NCBI GenBank assembly: GCA_008638375.1
Contig: CM018038.1
Location: forward strand, 32,192,383-32,256,382
Direction of reading: 5' to 3'
Origin: Nyssa sinensis
Taxonomy: Eukaryota > Streptophyta > Magnoliopsida > Cornales > Nyssaceae
Length of the DNA: 64,000 nucleotides
Part shown: positions 45,895-58,600 of the stretch, piece after piece
How positions within the stretch are numbered: the first letter of the stretch is position 1
Layout of the letters: each line of letters opens with the position of its first letter
Made by a program: the position numbers and the translations under genes
Notes under the pieces: model-generated
What the model saw: the letters and a program-made list of their open reading frames with translations, nothing else
Told to the model about the DNA's origin: nothing
The model's database searches: none

Positions 45895-48381
45895 TGTAAA
45901 GACCCGGAGAACTTTTTTTTTTCCCTAAATTATAAATTATAAAATAATAATAATGCAAAATTTTATTAAGAAATAAAATTTTTTTTAAATGAAATGACTA
46001 AAATGGGCTTGGAAATAAAAAGGAGGCAAAGAAATAAGAAGGGCACAAAGGAAATTTCATATTTTGTCTTGCTTTTGGCATATAAAGCCAAAATCCCTAC
46101 ACACCTAAAACACACACTAGAAACATACACACACATTTGTGTAAAGGAGAGAAAAGAAAGGGAGAAAGAGAGGAGAAAATGGAAAGCAAGGAAATTGGAG
46201 ATTTTTCAAGAATTTAGGACATCTTTTGGAAGATTGAAGATGCATTAACCCTATTCTACCTATAAGCACCAAGTGAAGTTAAGGATTTTGAAACTTTTAG
46301 CCAATACCATCAAGAACATATTTGGGGTTTCTACCACTACTTGAAGAATTAAGGTAGGGGATTTCTAAACCTAAGTATAACAAGTGTGTAGGTAGGTTCA
46401 TTGCATGTCTATCTCATCTATGGCTATGGAATTGTGAGTTTTTGTATTTTTGGCATATGTTGCATGTACCTTGAAAATCTATGTATTAGTTGAATTCTTG
46501 ATATGAAATGAATGGTTTTTATCCTATCTTGATATTGATATAACTCCCGATTGAATGCGAAAAAGTTTGATTGGTGAAATCACTAGGAGGTTTTATGTGT
46601 ATTATGCTTGATGTTGTAAATGGCAACCAAGGTGTTTGTGAAATTGCTTGAATGAATCCTTGATATTAAATTATGAATATTTGATGAAGTTACTTAAATG
46701 TTTAACCTTTGTGATGAAAATATGATGAATTGTGAACACAAACATGAATGATAAGCCCTTAGAAGTGTGAGAATGAACACTTGAAAAATGATGAACATGG
46801 GACTAGGATTGGGCATGTCAATTGTGTGAATTTGAGCATGGTAAGGATTGCACTTACCCTGGGGTTTTGATTAGTGTTCGGGATGGTGTCTCCCTTCGAC
46901 TTGCGAGCTGTAAACCCGCGTGAGTGGTCATTTGTCTCTATTGGGTTAATAGCCCTTAAAACACCTAAGGTTTACCAGGGACCAACTAGGAATATAGTCT
47001 TGGGATTAAGACTTGAGAGATGAAAATGAGAACTTTGAATAATTTAAAGAACTCAAGTGGAATGAAACCTTAAATTTTGGAATAATATACATTGCTTTCC
47101 TTGATAATGCTTCTTTGTAATGCTATATGTTGTAGCATATGAGAACTTGATTATTGGTTTGAATTCTTATTATTGACAAAGCATGCTTGATGAGCACTTG
47201 ATTATCACCACATGTTCTTGCCTATGTTTAGATTTTTTCTACTGGGATTGTTGAACAAACCCCTATTAGATGCAAGAGCAGGGAAAGGAAATGACCGCAA
47301 ATTGAAGGACCACTATCACCAAGCTATTTTTGGGAAGATATCATTTTTGTATAGTTGGATGATCATCATATGAAGAATGTATTTATGTTCATTTTTTAAT
47401 AACTTTTGAACTTGTATATATATTTGAAATAGGACATGTTGCGTAGAAATTGAAGAACAATTGAAATCTCTTTTGGAATGACCTTTATTTTGTTCATTTG
47501 GACATCATGAGATTTCTGTGAGGAGCTTTCTTACTTGTGTACTTATTTTTTGAAATGAAACATGCAGTTGTAGTTTAAATTATATATAACTAGATGTGAA
47601 ATGATATTGGTATGATTTCAACATTTCTGTTGAAGGCTGTATAGAATAGCCCATTTTGAAAGACCATATCTCCTATATCCTATGGAATTAGAATCTTATA
47701 TTTTACATAATTCAACCTTTTTCTCTTAGATTTCGAATAGCTTAAGAATGACCTTAATTAGGCAAATATTGAGGGAGTTATGCTGATTTTAAGAAACCTG
47801 CGCGGAATCTCACCACTAGTTTACAAATTAGTCCTATAACTTGAGTTCTAGGTACTCTTTTTGAGTGCTTATAAGTTCTATGGAAACTAGACTTATAGTG
47901 GAATACGTCATATAAATCTCATAATAGTAGGTGTAATAAATTGGGAGATACAGAGCTTTAAACAGGGTGGACCTACTATGTGAACAAAGCAGTTCAGACC
48001 TGCATTCACCTTTTTGTTAATAACTTGAGCTACCAGATCTATTTTTGAGTAATTCCAAAGCTCACTAAAAGTAGACTCATACTAGAATAGGCTCGAAAAA
48101 GCTCAAGATATCAGGTCTTATGAGTTGAGTGATATGGGGTTTCAAACGAGGTTGAACTATTTTTAGTGAACAAAAAAACAGAAATGAATCATAGGCTGTA
48201 TCCTAAATGAATCTGATTTTATTTTTTATGCATGGGGATTCAAGAAATAATGTATAATTAGTTAAGTATTAAATAGTACAATTCATGGAATGAAGATCAA
48301 GTAAGGGTAAATTTAAATATTACTAGATGTACCATAGAGAGTCGATCATAACCCGGGTCTTTGGGGACTTGGGACATGATA
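45895..48381 (+). mobile_element. 2.5 kb solo LTR (Ty3/gypsy, chromovirus-like)
   Basis: It begins TGTAAAGACCCGGAGAAC and ends GGGACATGATA (terminal CA probably mutated to TA). Flanks are GAAAC and GAACT, four of five bases alike. The element-3 pol text is interrupted exactly here. A TATA box (TATAAAG) lies at 46081. No coding region is seen. Confidence 0.78.
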
Positions 48382-48386
48382 GAACT

Positions 48387-48874
48387 TATGCTTCATTGCT
48401 ATGTTTCAAAATAGCTTACCTGTGGGGAAGTGACGATGTTAACGGCCCCAAACTGAAAAATTGGCCTGAGTCTTGTTGAGTTGTTTGAGGAGCTTGTCCT
48501 CAATAGGAACCTGAGATGGAACCCCTATCGATTCCTTGGGTTTCAAGAATTCTGTTACTAGATCAACAACTTGTAGATGAGTGAGTTTGAACAGTCGAGT
48601 GATATGTACTACATTGGTTGAACTAACTTGGCTGTTGTTCCCCATGAGTTCATCCCTAGGTGATCATGTTGTACCTATGAATGACTATTGAGTTGGTGAT
48701 GATGCCATTTGGGTCAGAACCGTTGATGCTCAATATGTTGATAAAGATTCACGCTTTATGGACCAATAAAAGGTTTGTAGTAACATCGGGCTTGGTCGGT
48801 GAGGCCCCAATGATCCTTCCGTCAATTAGATCTTAAATTGCATGCGTTAGATCTCGGCACTTGATTGATATTGT
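48387..48874 (-). pseudogene. gag-protease boundary of the third element
   Basis: The open frame at 48645-48439 contains LNKTQANFSVWG. The upstream text on the minus strand includes DLIDGRIIG and TKPDVTTN, residues that follow the gag zinc knuckle in this family. It continues the protease text at 45894 across the inserted solo LTR. The rest of gag is cut off at 48875 by an LTR in the opposite orientation. Confidence 0.65.
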
Positions 48875-48944
48875 TGTAGACACCTCATTTTGTGACCCTT
48901 GATTAAGTAATAGCAATTCGGTAATTATGCCAAAAAATCTACTT

Positions 48945-49665
48945 CTAATAGGACTCTTCCTAATAGAGTCCTATTCCCATTAGGACTCTTTTTGACAGAG
49001 TCCTACTCCCATTAGGACTCCTCTTGACTAAGTCTTATTCCCATTAGGACTCTTCCTAACAGAATCTTGGTTCCATTAGTGCTCCTCCTAGCATAGTCCT
49101 ATTCCCATTAGAACTCCTCTTAATATAGTCTTATTCCTATTAGGACATTCCTACCAGCGTCCCAATTCTATTAAGACTCCTCTTGACATAGTTCTATTCT
49201 CATTAGGATTTTCTTGTTAGAGTCTCATTCCCATTAGGAAATTCTCTTAACAAAGTCCTATTCCCAGTTAGGAATCTCTTACTAGAGTCCCAGTTCCATC
49301 AGGACTCCTCTTGACAAAGTCTTATTCCTGTTAATACTTTCCTACTAGAGTTCTAGTTTCATTAGGACTCCTCCTAACATAGTCATACTTTCATTAGGAT
49401 TCCTCATAACAGAGTCTTATTCCCGTTAGGACTTTCCTTCCAAAGTTCCAGTTCCATTAAGACTCATCCTGATAGAGTCTTATTCCTATTAGAACTCTCT
49501 TGTCAGAGTCCTAGTCCAAATATGACTCTTCTCGACAGAGTCCACTCCCGTTAGGACTCTCTTGCCAGAGTTCTCGTCTAAGTAGGACTCCTTTTATTAG
49601 AGTCCCATACCTAGTAGGACTTTTTCTGTTAGAATCCTACCTTAGTTAGGACTCTTCGGCCCATC
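48945..49665. repeat. Palindromic minisatellite in LTR L2
   Basis: About 20 units of 33-35 bp alternate GAGTCCTATTCCC and TTAGGACTC-type halves, so neighbouring half-units are inverted relative to each other. The matching array in L3 (55875-56535) is of similar size. Copy L1 (about 33296-33460) has only about five units. Confidence 0.9.
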
Positions 49666-50308
49666 AGAGGGTGTTTCGGTAATTTCGGCACCATTTTGCC
49701 GTTAGAGGGAATTTTGGTAATTTTGGCACAATCCTACCCTTAGTAGGACTTCCTAGTCACTTGAGGAGCATTTTCGTAATTTCTATATCATTTTCCCATT
49801 TGGGGATAATTTGGTAATTTTAGCCATTTGGTGACATATTAGGGGTAATTTGATCATTTCACATGCCTTGTGGCAATTTAGAGATTTCTCCACTGAATTA
49901 GGGGTATTTTGGTAATCTTGAGTGATAGTAATTTGTTTAGGCATAATTAGGACTTTTCACTTTTAGAGTTTCCATAGATCTGGTTGCTTGATATTTTCTT
50001 AAATAGAGATACATTGAACCTAGATATTTTTATTTTAGATGAACCTAGATATTTTTATTTTAGAGTTTATTTTCTAATTAGATTGTATTTATCTTTTATC
50101 TTGGCTCTTGCATGTAGACATCAATTCTATTGGTTCATGCATTGTCATAATTATTTATTAATTCATTTAGTTAAGGATGAATCATTCCTTAGGATAATTA
50201 TTTGATTTTCTATTTATTTAATTAGATGATTATCACTCAAGACATGATCCTAGCCCTCTATTACAGGGTTTCATTTTAGGCCCTTGGATAAAATCTTCAT
50301 ATTTTGCC

Positions 50309-50317
50309 TATAAATAG
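50309..50317 (+). promoter_or_regulatory. TATA box of LTR copy L2
   Basis: TATAAATAG followed by AACCCCC. The position is conserved in L1 and L3. Transcription from here would head towards the methylthiotransferase gene 2.3 kb downstream. Confidence 0.55.
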
Positions 50318-50926
50318 AACCCCCTGGCCATCAGTTTTCGACACACAATTTTCATAACTTTATGCTGTTAGTTTAGTTCTAGAGTTCTCTCTACAAGAAC
50401 TCTTCCTCTCTTGAGGCCGAAGCCTGGCCAAAGTGACAGTCTCCTTTCAAGAAACAAGTCAAAGCGACGCTTTCCAAACCGAAAAACAAGTCAGAGATCT
50501 ACTCGACTAAAGCCTCCAATCCAAACTTTCCTAGCCGAAGTGCTACATGACTCCCACAGCTGCATAAGGTATGTTTTCAAATCCTTAACAGTTTTTTCTT
50601 TAGATCTAGTTGATCTCGTCTTTTTATCATTCTTGATAAAATAGGGTAAACCAAAAAAGTATATGACTTTGATTCCATTTTCTAAACAGATACAGTAAGA
50701 AGCCTTCAGGCCCGAGTCAAATATTCTTTCTATCTTTTATGTTTTATTTTATTTCTCATGTTAGATCTTTTATTATTTATCTTTTCTAGACTCACATCTT
50801 TCTCTTCTATTTTCTCATGACGAAAATAGCTTTACAAGTGAATATTTAGGGTCGATCCATTCGGATCGGGCAGGGTAGGTGCCTAACACCTTCCCACTCC
50901 GTACCTTAGCCCTCGAATTAAAATTT

Positions 50927-51440
50927 ATTAGTATTAGATTCAACCCGAGCCTAACTTAAACCCGATTATTAATTCTAATTTTTATATTTTATTCATGATT
51001 TCTTTAATAAATTGCTATCATTTTCCCTATTTTCGTTATGCATTAAAGCTCCAATAATTTCTCTAAATTTCTCCTTCTAAAAGAAACCAAATACCGTTAA
51101 AATAATTCTTTCAATATAATTTAATTTTGAAAAAATGTTAAAAATAAACAAGTTTTTGAAATTATAAAAATGTAAATAATAATTTTTGTAATGAATTCCT
51201 AATATTATAATGGTGGGTAAGTAAAGTAAAACAAATATAATATATAAAATATTTAATTCAAGTTCGCATGGATTCGGGTTTTTAAAGTCTCAACTTAAGC
51301 TCAATCATAATTTAGACCGGACTAGAGTTCTTTTGCCCAAATCCAGCCCAAAGTATAAAAAATGAAATTCAAGCCATAAAAAATTCGGGTTCGCCCGACT
51401 AAGTTGTACCTTTAAATTTAGGGTTATTTTAAAACTTTTC
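50927..51440. other. AT-rich spacer
   Basis: No gene or clear repeat boundary is seen. Short stretches such as TCAACCCGAGCC and ATTCGGGTTCG resemble degraded repeat sequence. Confidence 0.4.
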
Positions 51441-51693
51441 TTTACTAGAATAGGGTTGTTTTCAACTTATTTAACAAATTAGGATAGTTTTGAGAAATCA
51501 TCTATTCAAAAGATGATTTTCATGTTGGAGGTGTCATTTCAAAAAATGCATTTTATACAAAATCTCATTTTTTAAAAATGGTCCAAATCGTCTTTTGCGA
51601 AGGCGAATTCTTCTTAAAAAAATATTTTTTAAAAAGACGTTTTCAAAATAATTCTAATTTAATAAATAAGATTGAAACAACCCTAAAGTAAAA
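51441..51693. mobile_element. Foldback MITE
   Basis: About 60 bases at each end are inverted copies: left TTTACTAGAATAGGGTTGTT continuing through CAACTTATTTAACAAATTAG, and right, read on the other strand, TTTACTTTAGGGTTGTTTC continuing through AATCTTATTTATTAAATTAG. The unit is about 253 bp, AT-rich and non-coding. The target duplication was not resolved, so the superfamily is unknown. Confidence 0.75.
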
Positions 51694-51966
51694 ATTAATT
51701 TTTTTTAACACTAATCCAAGATTTTTCTCAGCTTCTATCGTATAGCTGGTTGGCACAATGGTTTAAACAAAAAGTAATTTGGCAGTTGGTACCATGGTTT
51801 AAACAAAAGTAATTTTTGTCATTGCAATTGTTGCTATAAAGATTTGTACCAATTGCTTCCATAGAAGTACGTTAATATTACAAAAACCAAAGATCTTTTG
51901 GCCGTAGGGCTACCTTTCTGATTTTATTGTGTTGCAATTTGAACGATAATACTTAATTTTTCAAAT

Positions 51967-52096
51967 TTTTACATTTTATATATTAAATTACGTGACATTA
52001 AATCATTAATAATATTTTAGAAAACTTAGTAGAATTTTACATTTTATATATTAAATTACGTGACATTAAATCATTAATAATATTTTAGAAAACTTG
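51967..52096. repeat. 68 bp tandem duplication
   Basis: Two almost identical copies, starting TTTTACATTTTATATATT at 51967 and 52035, in the upstream region of the methylthiotransferase gene. The near identity points to a recent duplication. Confidence 0.95.
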
Positions 52097-52243
52097 TTGA
52101 AGTTTTGTTCATGATTTTTTGTCACATTATTTAAAATACAAGTTTTATAACAATTCGGATTATGACTAAGCCGTAAAAAAATTTAGGATAAAATTCAGTC
52201 GCTTCGAAATTTCTTTTTAAAGTTAGATGCAAACCCATGGTAC

Positions 52244-52407
52244 TCCTAATCAATTCATTAAAAAAAGCAAAGAAAAAAGAACACAAGTTTTGCACAAAAA
52301 ATTGGGATGTGTATTACTCAAAAATCCTAATCAATTCATTAAAAAAAAGCAAAGAAAAAAGAACACTAGTTTTGTACAAAAAATTGGGATATGTATTACT
52401 CAAAAAT
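52244..52407. repeat. 81 bp tandem duplication
   Basis: Two copies starting TCCTAATCAATTCATT at 52244 and 52325, with few differences. It ends about 210 bases before the ATG at 52616, so it lies in the likely promoter or 5' leader. Open frames over it are shadows. Confidence 0.95.
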
Positions 52408-52615
52408 ATGAATCGCCTCCCAGATCTGGACCAAGTGAATCCATCGGCCGGGCTAAGTTGGGTTTCAATGGACAGCAGACTTTTGGGCAGGGTCAAGTGC
52501 AAGTAACCTGAACTTTGTGCTAGGCAGTCGCATACAAACTACAAAGGGGTTTTTGTCTCCCATTTGCACTGAAAGAACTCTCCCTCCCTACAACCCACAA
52601 TCTAGGTATAGAAAA
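52408..52615 (+). promoter_or_regulatory. Proximal promoter and 5' leader of the methylthiotransferase gene
   Basis: About 200 bases of mixed composition, less AT-rich than the surroundings. No TATA box at a convincing distance was identified, consistent with a housekeeping gene. The transcription start is not visible. Confidence 0.4.
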
Positions 52616-55600
52616 ATGGAAGACATAGAGGATTTGTTGGTTGGTAGTGGCGGAGCTCCGCCTGGGTTTCGGTTGCCCTTTACAGCCGCCGTTGGGGTCA
52701 ATCCCAAGAAGAAGAGGAACCAGCCCAATCTCAAAAAGGCTTCTCTAATCGAAGACTCACTTACTAACCCTCAGTCTCCCAAAATTCCTGGCACTCAGGT
52801 CTCTCCCCCCTCTGTTCCACTCTGTGTGCATATATACGTACATATTTTCTCTATCTTCTCACTAATTAGCATTGTTGTTTTTACATTTTTGCAGACAATT
52901 TATATGAAGACTTTTGGATGTTCGCATAATCAGGTGACTGTTCTGATCCATTTGTTCTCTGTCTCTCTAATCTAAGATGATGGCTTCCTGTATAAATATA
53001 TTCAAATCTTTCTGGTACAAATGTGTGCACATATCCAGATGCCTAATTGCACTTTTAGGACCCTAGAATGGCTTGGGCTAGTGCTATTTCATGTATGGGG
53101 AAGAATTCAAAGTAACAAACAGAGAGAGAAGGGAAAAACCACCATCTGATAAGTGATTGAATGCTGGACCTGAACAGTTAAATGTTTGAAACAGATGAAA
53201 ATGATGAATTGCACACCTAAATTTCAAAATCTCACAGATGCTAGAGACCAGAGTTACTCTTTTCTTATTAAAATATATGTCCTTGTGCAATGCTATTAAA
53301 TGTTATCCCTTGATAGGGTTAAATGTCAGTATCACACTTGCTTTAGCTCATTCTGAAATTGAATGTGCTTCTATGAATGCAGATACCTCTTAAAATATTT
53401 TAGATGTGAAACCATGTTTCTAGTGGTGGATAGTTTTGTTGACCTACAGAAATTTGGTGGGAATCCTTCTCTTTCAATGGCATTGATTTATGCTTTTTGT
53501 AAGTAGTCTATACTTAAAATAGGGGGGAGATAATATATTGGGGCATACAGTGTTTTGTTAGGAAGGAAAACGCAATCATAAATATGATGTTCGATAGAAT
53601 GAGGAGCTTTTTATAGTAATGATGAAGGTTTAGTTGTAATATTTGTCCTTAACTAAAAAAAAAAGATGTTGGGGGAAGGGTAACTTTAAGAAACTCTAGG
53701 GAATCAAGGAGATGATTAGGTTGATTGATTTCAAGAATGAATAAAAGTATAAAGTTACCAAAAAATAGAAAAATACCAGACCAATATTCTTTTTTTTTTT
53801 TTTTTAATTTATTTTTCTTTTTGTCATGTTTATAATTTTTATTTCTATGTAAGTCAAAATACATCAAATATGAGAAGAAGCATTTATCAAGTAACAATAT
53901 AGTGTTTTTGAAAATTTTCTCAAGCAAGCATGATATGGTCTGAACTTCATAGACTATTAAGTGAGCTGAAGAAATGAAATGGAGTTTATTTGGTGAATAG
54001 GATTTTTGCAAAGTGGTTACCGTATTGAGTAGACTTGGCAAATGGGTGGGTTTGGGCAGGTTGAATATGGGTTGTGTCAACTGAAATAGGATCCATAATT
54101 AAACGGATCAAATACGGGTTAGGCCAAAAGGGCCGAGTCAACTCGATTCGGCTCATTGACCATTTTTAAAAAAATCCCACCATTTTTTAAAAAAAATTTC
54201 CACATTTTTTAAAACAAATTCCAGCAACTCATTTGAAGGGTCCTATTTGTATCTAGATGGAATGAAATAGACCTAGAGGGGGTGAATAGATCTATACGAA
54301 AAATTAAAAATTATCTTTCACCAATTTTAATTTGCTTTCAATGAATTGAGATTATCTCTTTAATTAAGTGCGTATTAAGTTCTCGTGTGTGCAATCAACA
54401 ATAGTGACATGCATCAATATTGAATAGCAATAATAAAAGTAATAAGGAGATGGCACACCAAATTTGTTGACGAGGAAACTGCCACAGTTCAATCAACTCT
54501 ACTTTGGAAAATCCTAGGGCACTAATCCAGATACACACAATCCACTAGATAAGCTTTGGTGATTATAGATTCTATAGGCATAACGACTTAGTTTCTCAAA
54601 CCTTGTTTACAATCTGAATCTCCTCCAACTCAAATCCTCAAGCGCTCTTCAAGTAAATCTTCGCTTTAAATCCACGAACGGACAACCTCAATTACAATTG
54701 TGAATCTCCATGCTATCTCAAACTTCGTCGATTGCACAAACTTGAACTCCACAAGCTTGCACTTCAACTATGTACAAGAAGATGAAATTTAGGTTCTTAT
54801 GCAACGGATTTGATCTATATGTGCATCGTGAACATGGAGAAAACATTTTGGTAAAGTTTAAAAACACTCGATGATAGTAGCCAAAAGTTTTACCTCGAAA
54901 TCGAGATCAAATCCTTATATAAGATAAGTTTTGGAAACCAAATCGCGCTGCTTAAAAAGAATTAGGAAAGTGATCTGTGCGATGTTCGTTCTAATGAACT
55001 TGGATTCATTCAAATGAACAAGTTTGTTAGAACGAAAGATCAAACGAACGCAAATGAAACCTCATTGGAATTTTTTGTTCGAACGAAGGTCGGGTTTGTT
55101 CGAACGAACTCATTTCGTAGACGTAATGCCCCAACTTCAAACGGCACTATCTCACTCATACGAAGTCCGATCGGGCCGTTCTACGTATCGTTGCGAAACT
55201 ATTGACGTCTATTTTCATATGAAATTGGTCTCACCTCAAAATTCAAAGTATTTTTTGAGTTATGATCCAAATACTAAAGATAAGTCATTCTAGAAATTAT
55301 TTTCAAAATCCATTTTGCTTGACCTTCTTCCAAAAAGTCATGAGACCATTTTTAGTAGGGGGGTTTTTGTAGGGAGGAGAAGAAAGGGGAATTTGGGAAG
55401 CTTGCCATTATGGAAGAAATCAATTAGCGATTGAAATCTAGAGCATTATAGTTGGAGGAGGGAGACTGTAATACGAAGTTCTTTCATCGTGTGGGTAATG
55501 CTCGGCAGCATTTTAATCACATCGATAGATTGTTTATTGGTTGGGGGGGTGGAGATGCAACAGGAGCAAGAGGTTTTAATTGTGATTATTAATTTTTATG

Positions 55601-58600
55601 AGTGTCTCTTTAAGGAATCTGGTACTAGATGACATCAAATTTGGGGATTAGATTTGGCCATAATTACCACAATTCGCTCACCCCCCAACGGATTACAAAT
55701 TGGATTGCATGATCCAAACGCGGATCATTCGTTATTTGGAACACGAGTTATAGCGTTCCAATCTAAAATATTAAAAGCCCCAAAAAAATCATACGACAAA
55801 CAAGAAAATACATACATACTGTAGACACCTCATTTTGTGACCCTTGATTAAGTTGGAACTCTAAGAAACCTACTCCAAGTAAGACTCTTCCCGACAGAGT
55901 CCTATTTCCATTTGAACTCCTCTTGATAGAGTCCTATTCCCGTTGGAAATCTCTTGTTAGAGTCACAGTTCTATTAGGATTCCTCCTGACAGAGTCATAT
56001 TCTCGTTAGGATTCTCTTGACAGAGTCCCAGTCCAAGTATGACTCTTCCTGATAGAGTCCTACTCCCATTAGGAATCTCATGACAGAGTCCTAGTCTAAA
56101 TAAGACTTTTTCGACAAAGTCCCATTCCCATTAGGACTCTCTTAACAGAATCCTAGGGACCTAGTCCAAGTAGGACTCTTCCTAACAACAATCCTATTCC
56201 TGTTAGGACTCCCCCGTTAGAGTCCCAGTTCCAGTAGGACTCTCCTGATAGAGTCCCGGTCCCAATAGGACTCTTCCCGACAGAGTCCTACTCCCGCTAG
56301 GACTCTCTTGATAGAGTCTTAGTCCCAATAGAATTCTTTCCAACAGAGTCCCACTCTCGCTAGGACTCTCCTATTAGAGTCGCAGTCGAAGTAGAATTTT
56401 TTCCGATAGAGTCCAACTTCTGTTAGGACTATCCTGCCAGAGTCCTAGTCCAAGTAGGACTCCTCTTGTCAGAGTCCCACACCTAGTAGGACTCTTCCTG
56501 TCGGAGTCCCACCTTGGTTAGGACTCTTTTGCTCGTCGGAAGGTGTTTCGGTAATTTTGACACATTTTTGCCCATTGAGGGCATTTTAGTAATTTTGGCA
56601 CAATTCCACACTTAGTAGGACTTCCTAGTCACTTGAGGGGCATTTTCGTAATTTTCATAACATTTTACCCATCTGGGGTATTTTGATAATTTCAGCCCTA
56701 TGGTGACAAATTGGGGGTAATTTGGTCATTTCACATGTCTTGTGGTGATCTAGAGATTTTTCACCAAATTGGGGATGCTTTGGCAATCTTGAGTGATAGC
56801 AGTCTATTTAGGCATAATTATGACTTTCCACTTTTAGAATTTTCATAAATTTGATTGCTTGATATTTCCTTAAAAGGAGATACATTGAACCTGGACGTTT
56901 TCATTTTAGAGTTTATTTTTTAATTAAATTCTATTTCTCTTTTATCTCATTGGCTCTCACATGTAGACACCAATTTTATTGGTTCTTGCGTTGTCATAAT
57001 ATTTATTAATTCATTTATTTAGAATAATCATTCCTTAAGATAATTATTTAATTAGATGATTATCACTCAAGATATGATCTTAGCCCTCCATTCTAGAATT
57101 TCATCTTAGACCTTTAGATCAAATCTCCATATTTTTCTCATAAATAGAGCCCCCTTGGCCATCAGTTTTAAACACACAATTTCCATAGCTTTACACTGTT
57201 AGCATAATTCCAGAGTTCTCTCTATAAGAATTCTCCCTCTCCCAAGACTGAAGCCTTGCCAAAGTAACAGTTTCCCTTCAAGAAGCAAGCCAAAACAACG
57301 CTTTCCAAACAAAAAAACAAGTTGGAGATCTGCTCGACTGAAGTCTTCGATCCGGACTTTTTTAGTCTCAAGTGCTACTCGATTATCATGATTGAATAAG
57401 GTACGCTCTCAAACCCTTAACAATTTTCTTTTGATCCGGTTGATCTCCTTTTATCACTTTTGATAAAAGAGGGTAAACTGGAGAACTACACAACTTTGAT
57501 TCCATTTTCTAAACGTATACATAGGAAGCCTTCGGGTCCTAAGCCAGATCTTCTTTCTGTCTTTTCCGTTTTATTTTATTTCTTCATGCAATATTCTTTA
57601 TTATTTATCTCTTCTAGACTCACATCTTTCTTTTATATTTTCTCATCACAAAATAGCATTGCAAGTGAATATTTGAGGCCGATCTATTCAGATCGGGCGG
57701 GGTGGGTGCCTAACACCTTCCCACTCCGTACCTTAGCTGCCGGATCCATTTTTCTTTGGTTTTGCAATTTTAGTGCTTTACTTTCTTTTGATTCATGTCA
57801 AGGAATCTTTTAGTATGTATTTAGGAATCAAAACAATGTAATTTCTTTTTCATTCCTTTCAGCTTTTCCTTTATATGTATTGTTCAAATTGTAACACGTT
57901 TGCTTGTTTCTTGGCAAAAAACAAGCTGGCGACTCTTCACTTTCTCTAACTTCTATAAGAGGTGTTCCTTCCCACCTTTAGGGAAGGAGACAGTTGTGAT
58001 CCTTTTAAATCCACAAAAAAGATATTCTCCTATTTTTTTCGGTGCTGACGCCCACACATACTTTGTTGGAATTTTTATTTTATAATGACTTGGATTTGTT
58101 GAAAATTTTTCATTGTGTGTGTGTTTATATATATATATATATATACATATGAATATTATTACAAATACAATTTAAAAATATATCATGTTCCAAATAAATG
58201 TATTTCATTTCAACAAAGCGAAATTAATGTTAGGGGCAAGGAGTGGTTGGAGAAGACTTTTAGTAAAGAAGAAGTGCTTTGGGCAGTTGAGGGATGTGAC
58301 TAGGACAAAGCTTTAGGACCGTATAGCATCACACCAACTTTCTTTAAACATCGAGTGTTGTGGGTGGTGATGTTATGGCCATGATGCATTGAATTTTATG
58401 CAGATGGGGCTTTTGAGAGGTCTTTGAATGTGTCTTTCATTGGGTTAATTCCAAAGAAAGGTGGCGACTTATTAGATCTGCGGCACTTTTGGCTGATTAG
58501 TCTAGTGGGTTGTGTATATATAAGATTTTTGCAAAAGCTTTGGCTAACAGAATGAAAGTGGTAGTAGCAAAGTTGGTTTTGGTATCTTAGCATGCATTTG

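Larger units (their letters stand above)
48875..50926 (+). repeat. LTR of the 2.2 kb family, 3'-truncated (copy L2)
   Basis: It starts TGTAGACACCTCATTTTG, identical to copy L3 at 55820, and aligns with L3 up to CCGTACCTTAGC near 50920. It then diverges, so roughly the last tenth is missing. It is in plus orientation, opposite to the gag remnant on its left. A 27-29 base duplication occurs at about 50010-50065. Confidence 0.85.

Noticed and set aside
48945..49665. CRISPR-like regular array
   Set aside because: Units are palindromic and adjoin with no unique spacers. The array lies in a plant LTR and recurs in sister copies, so it is a minisatellite.
53649..54080. 143-residue minus-strand open frame in intron 2
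   Set aside because: Low complexity (Lys/Phe-rich), spans a T-run, no domain, and antisense to the intron of a real gene.
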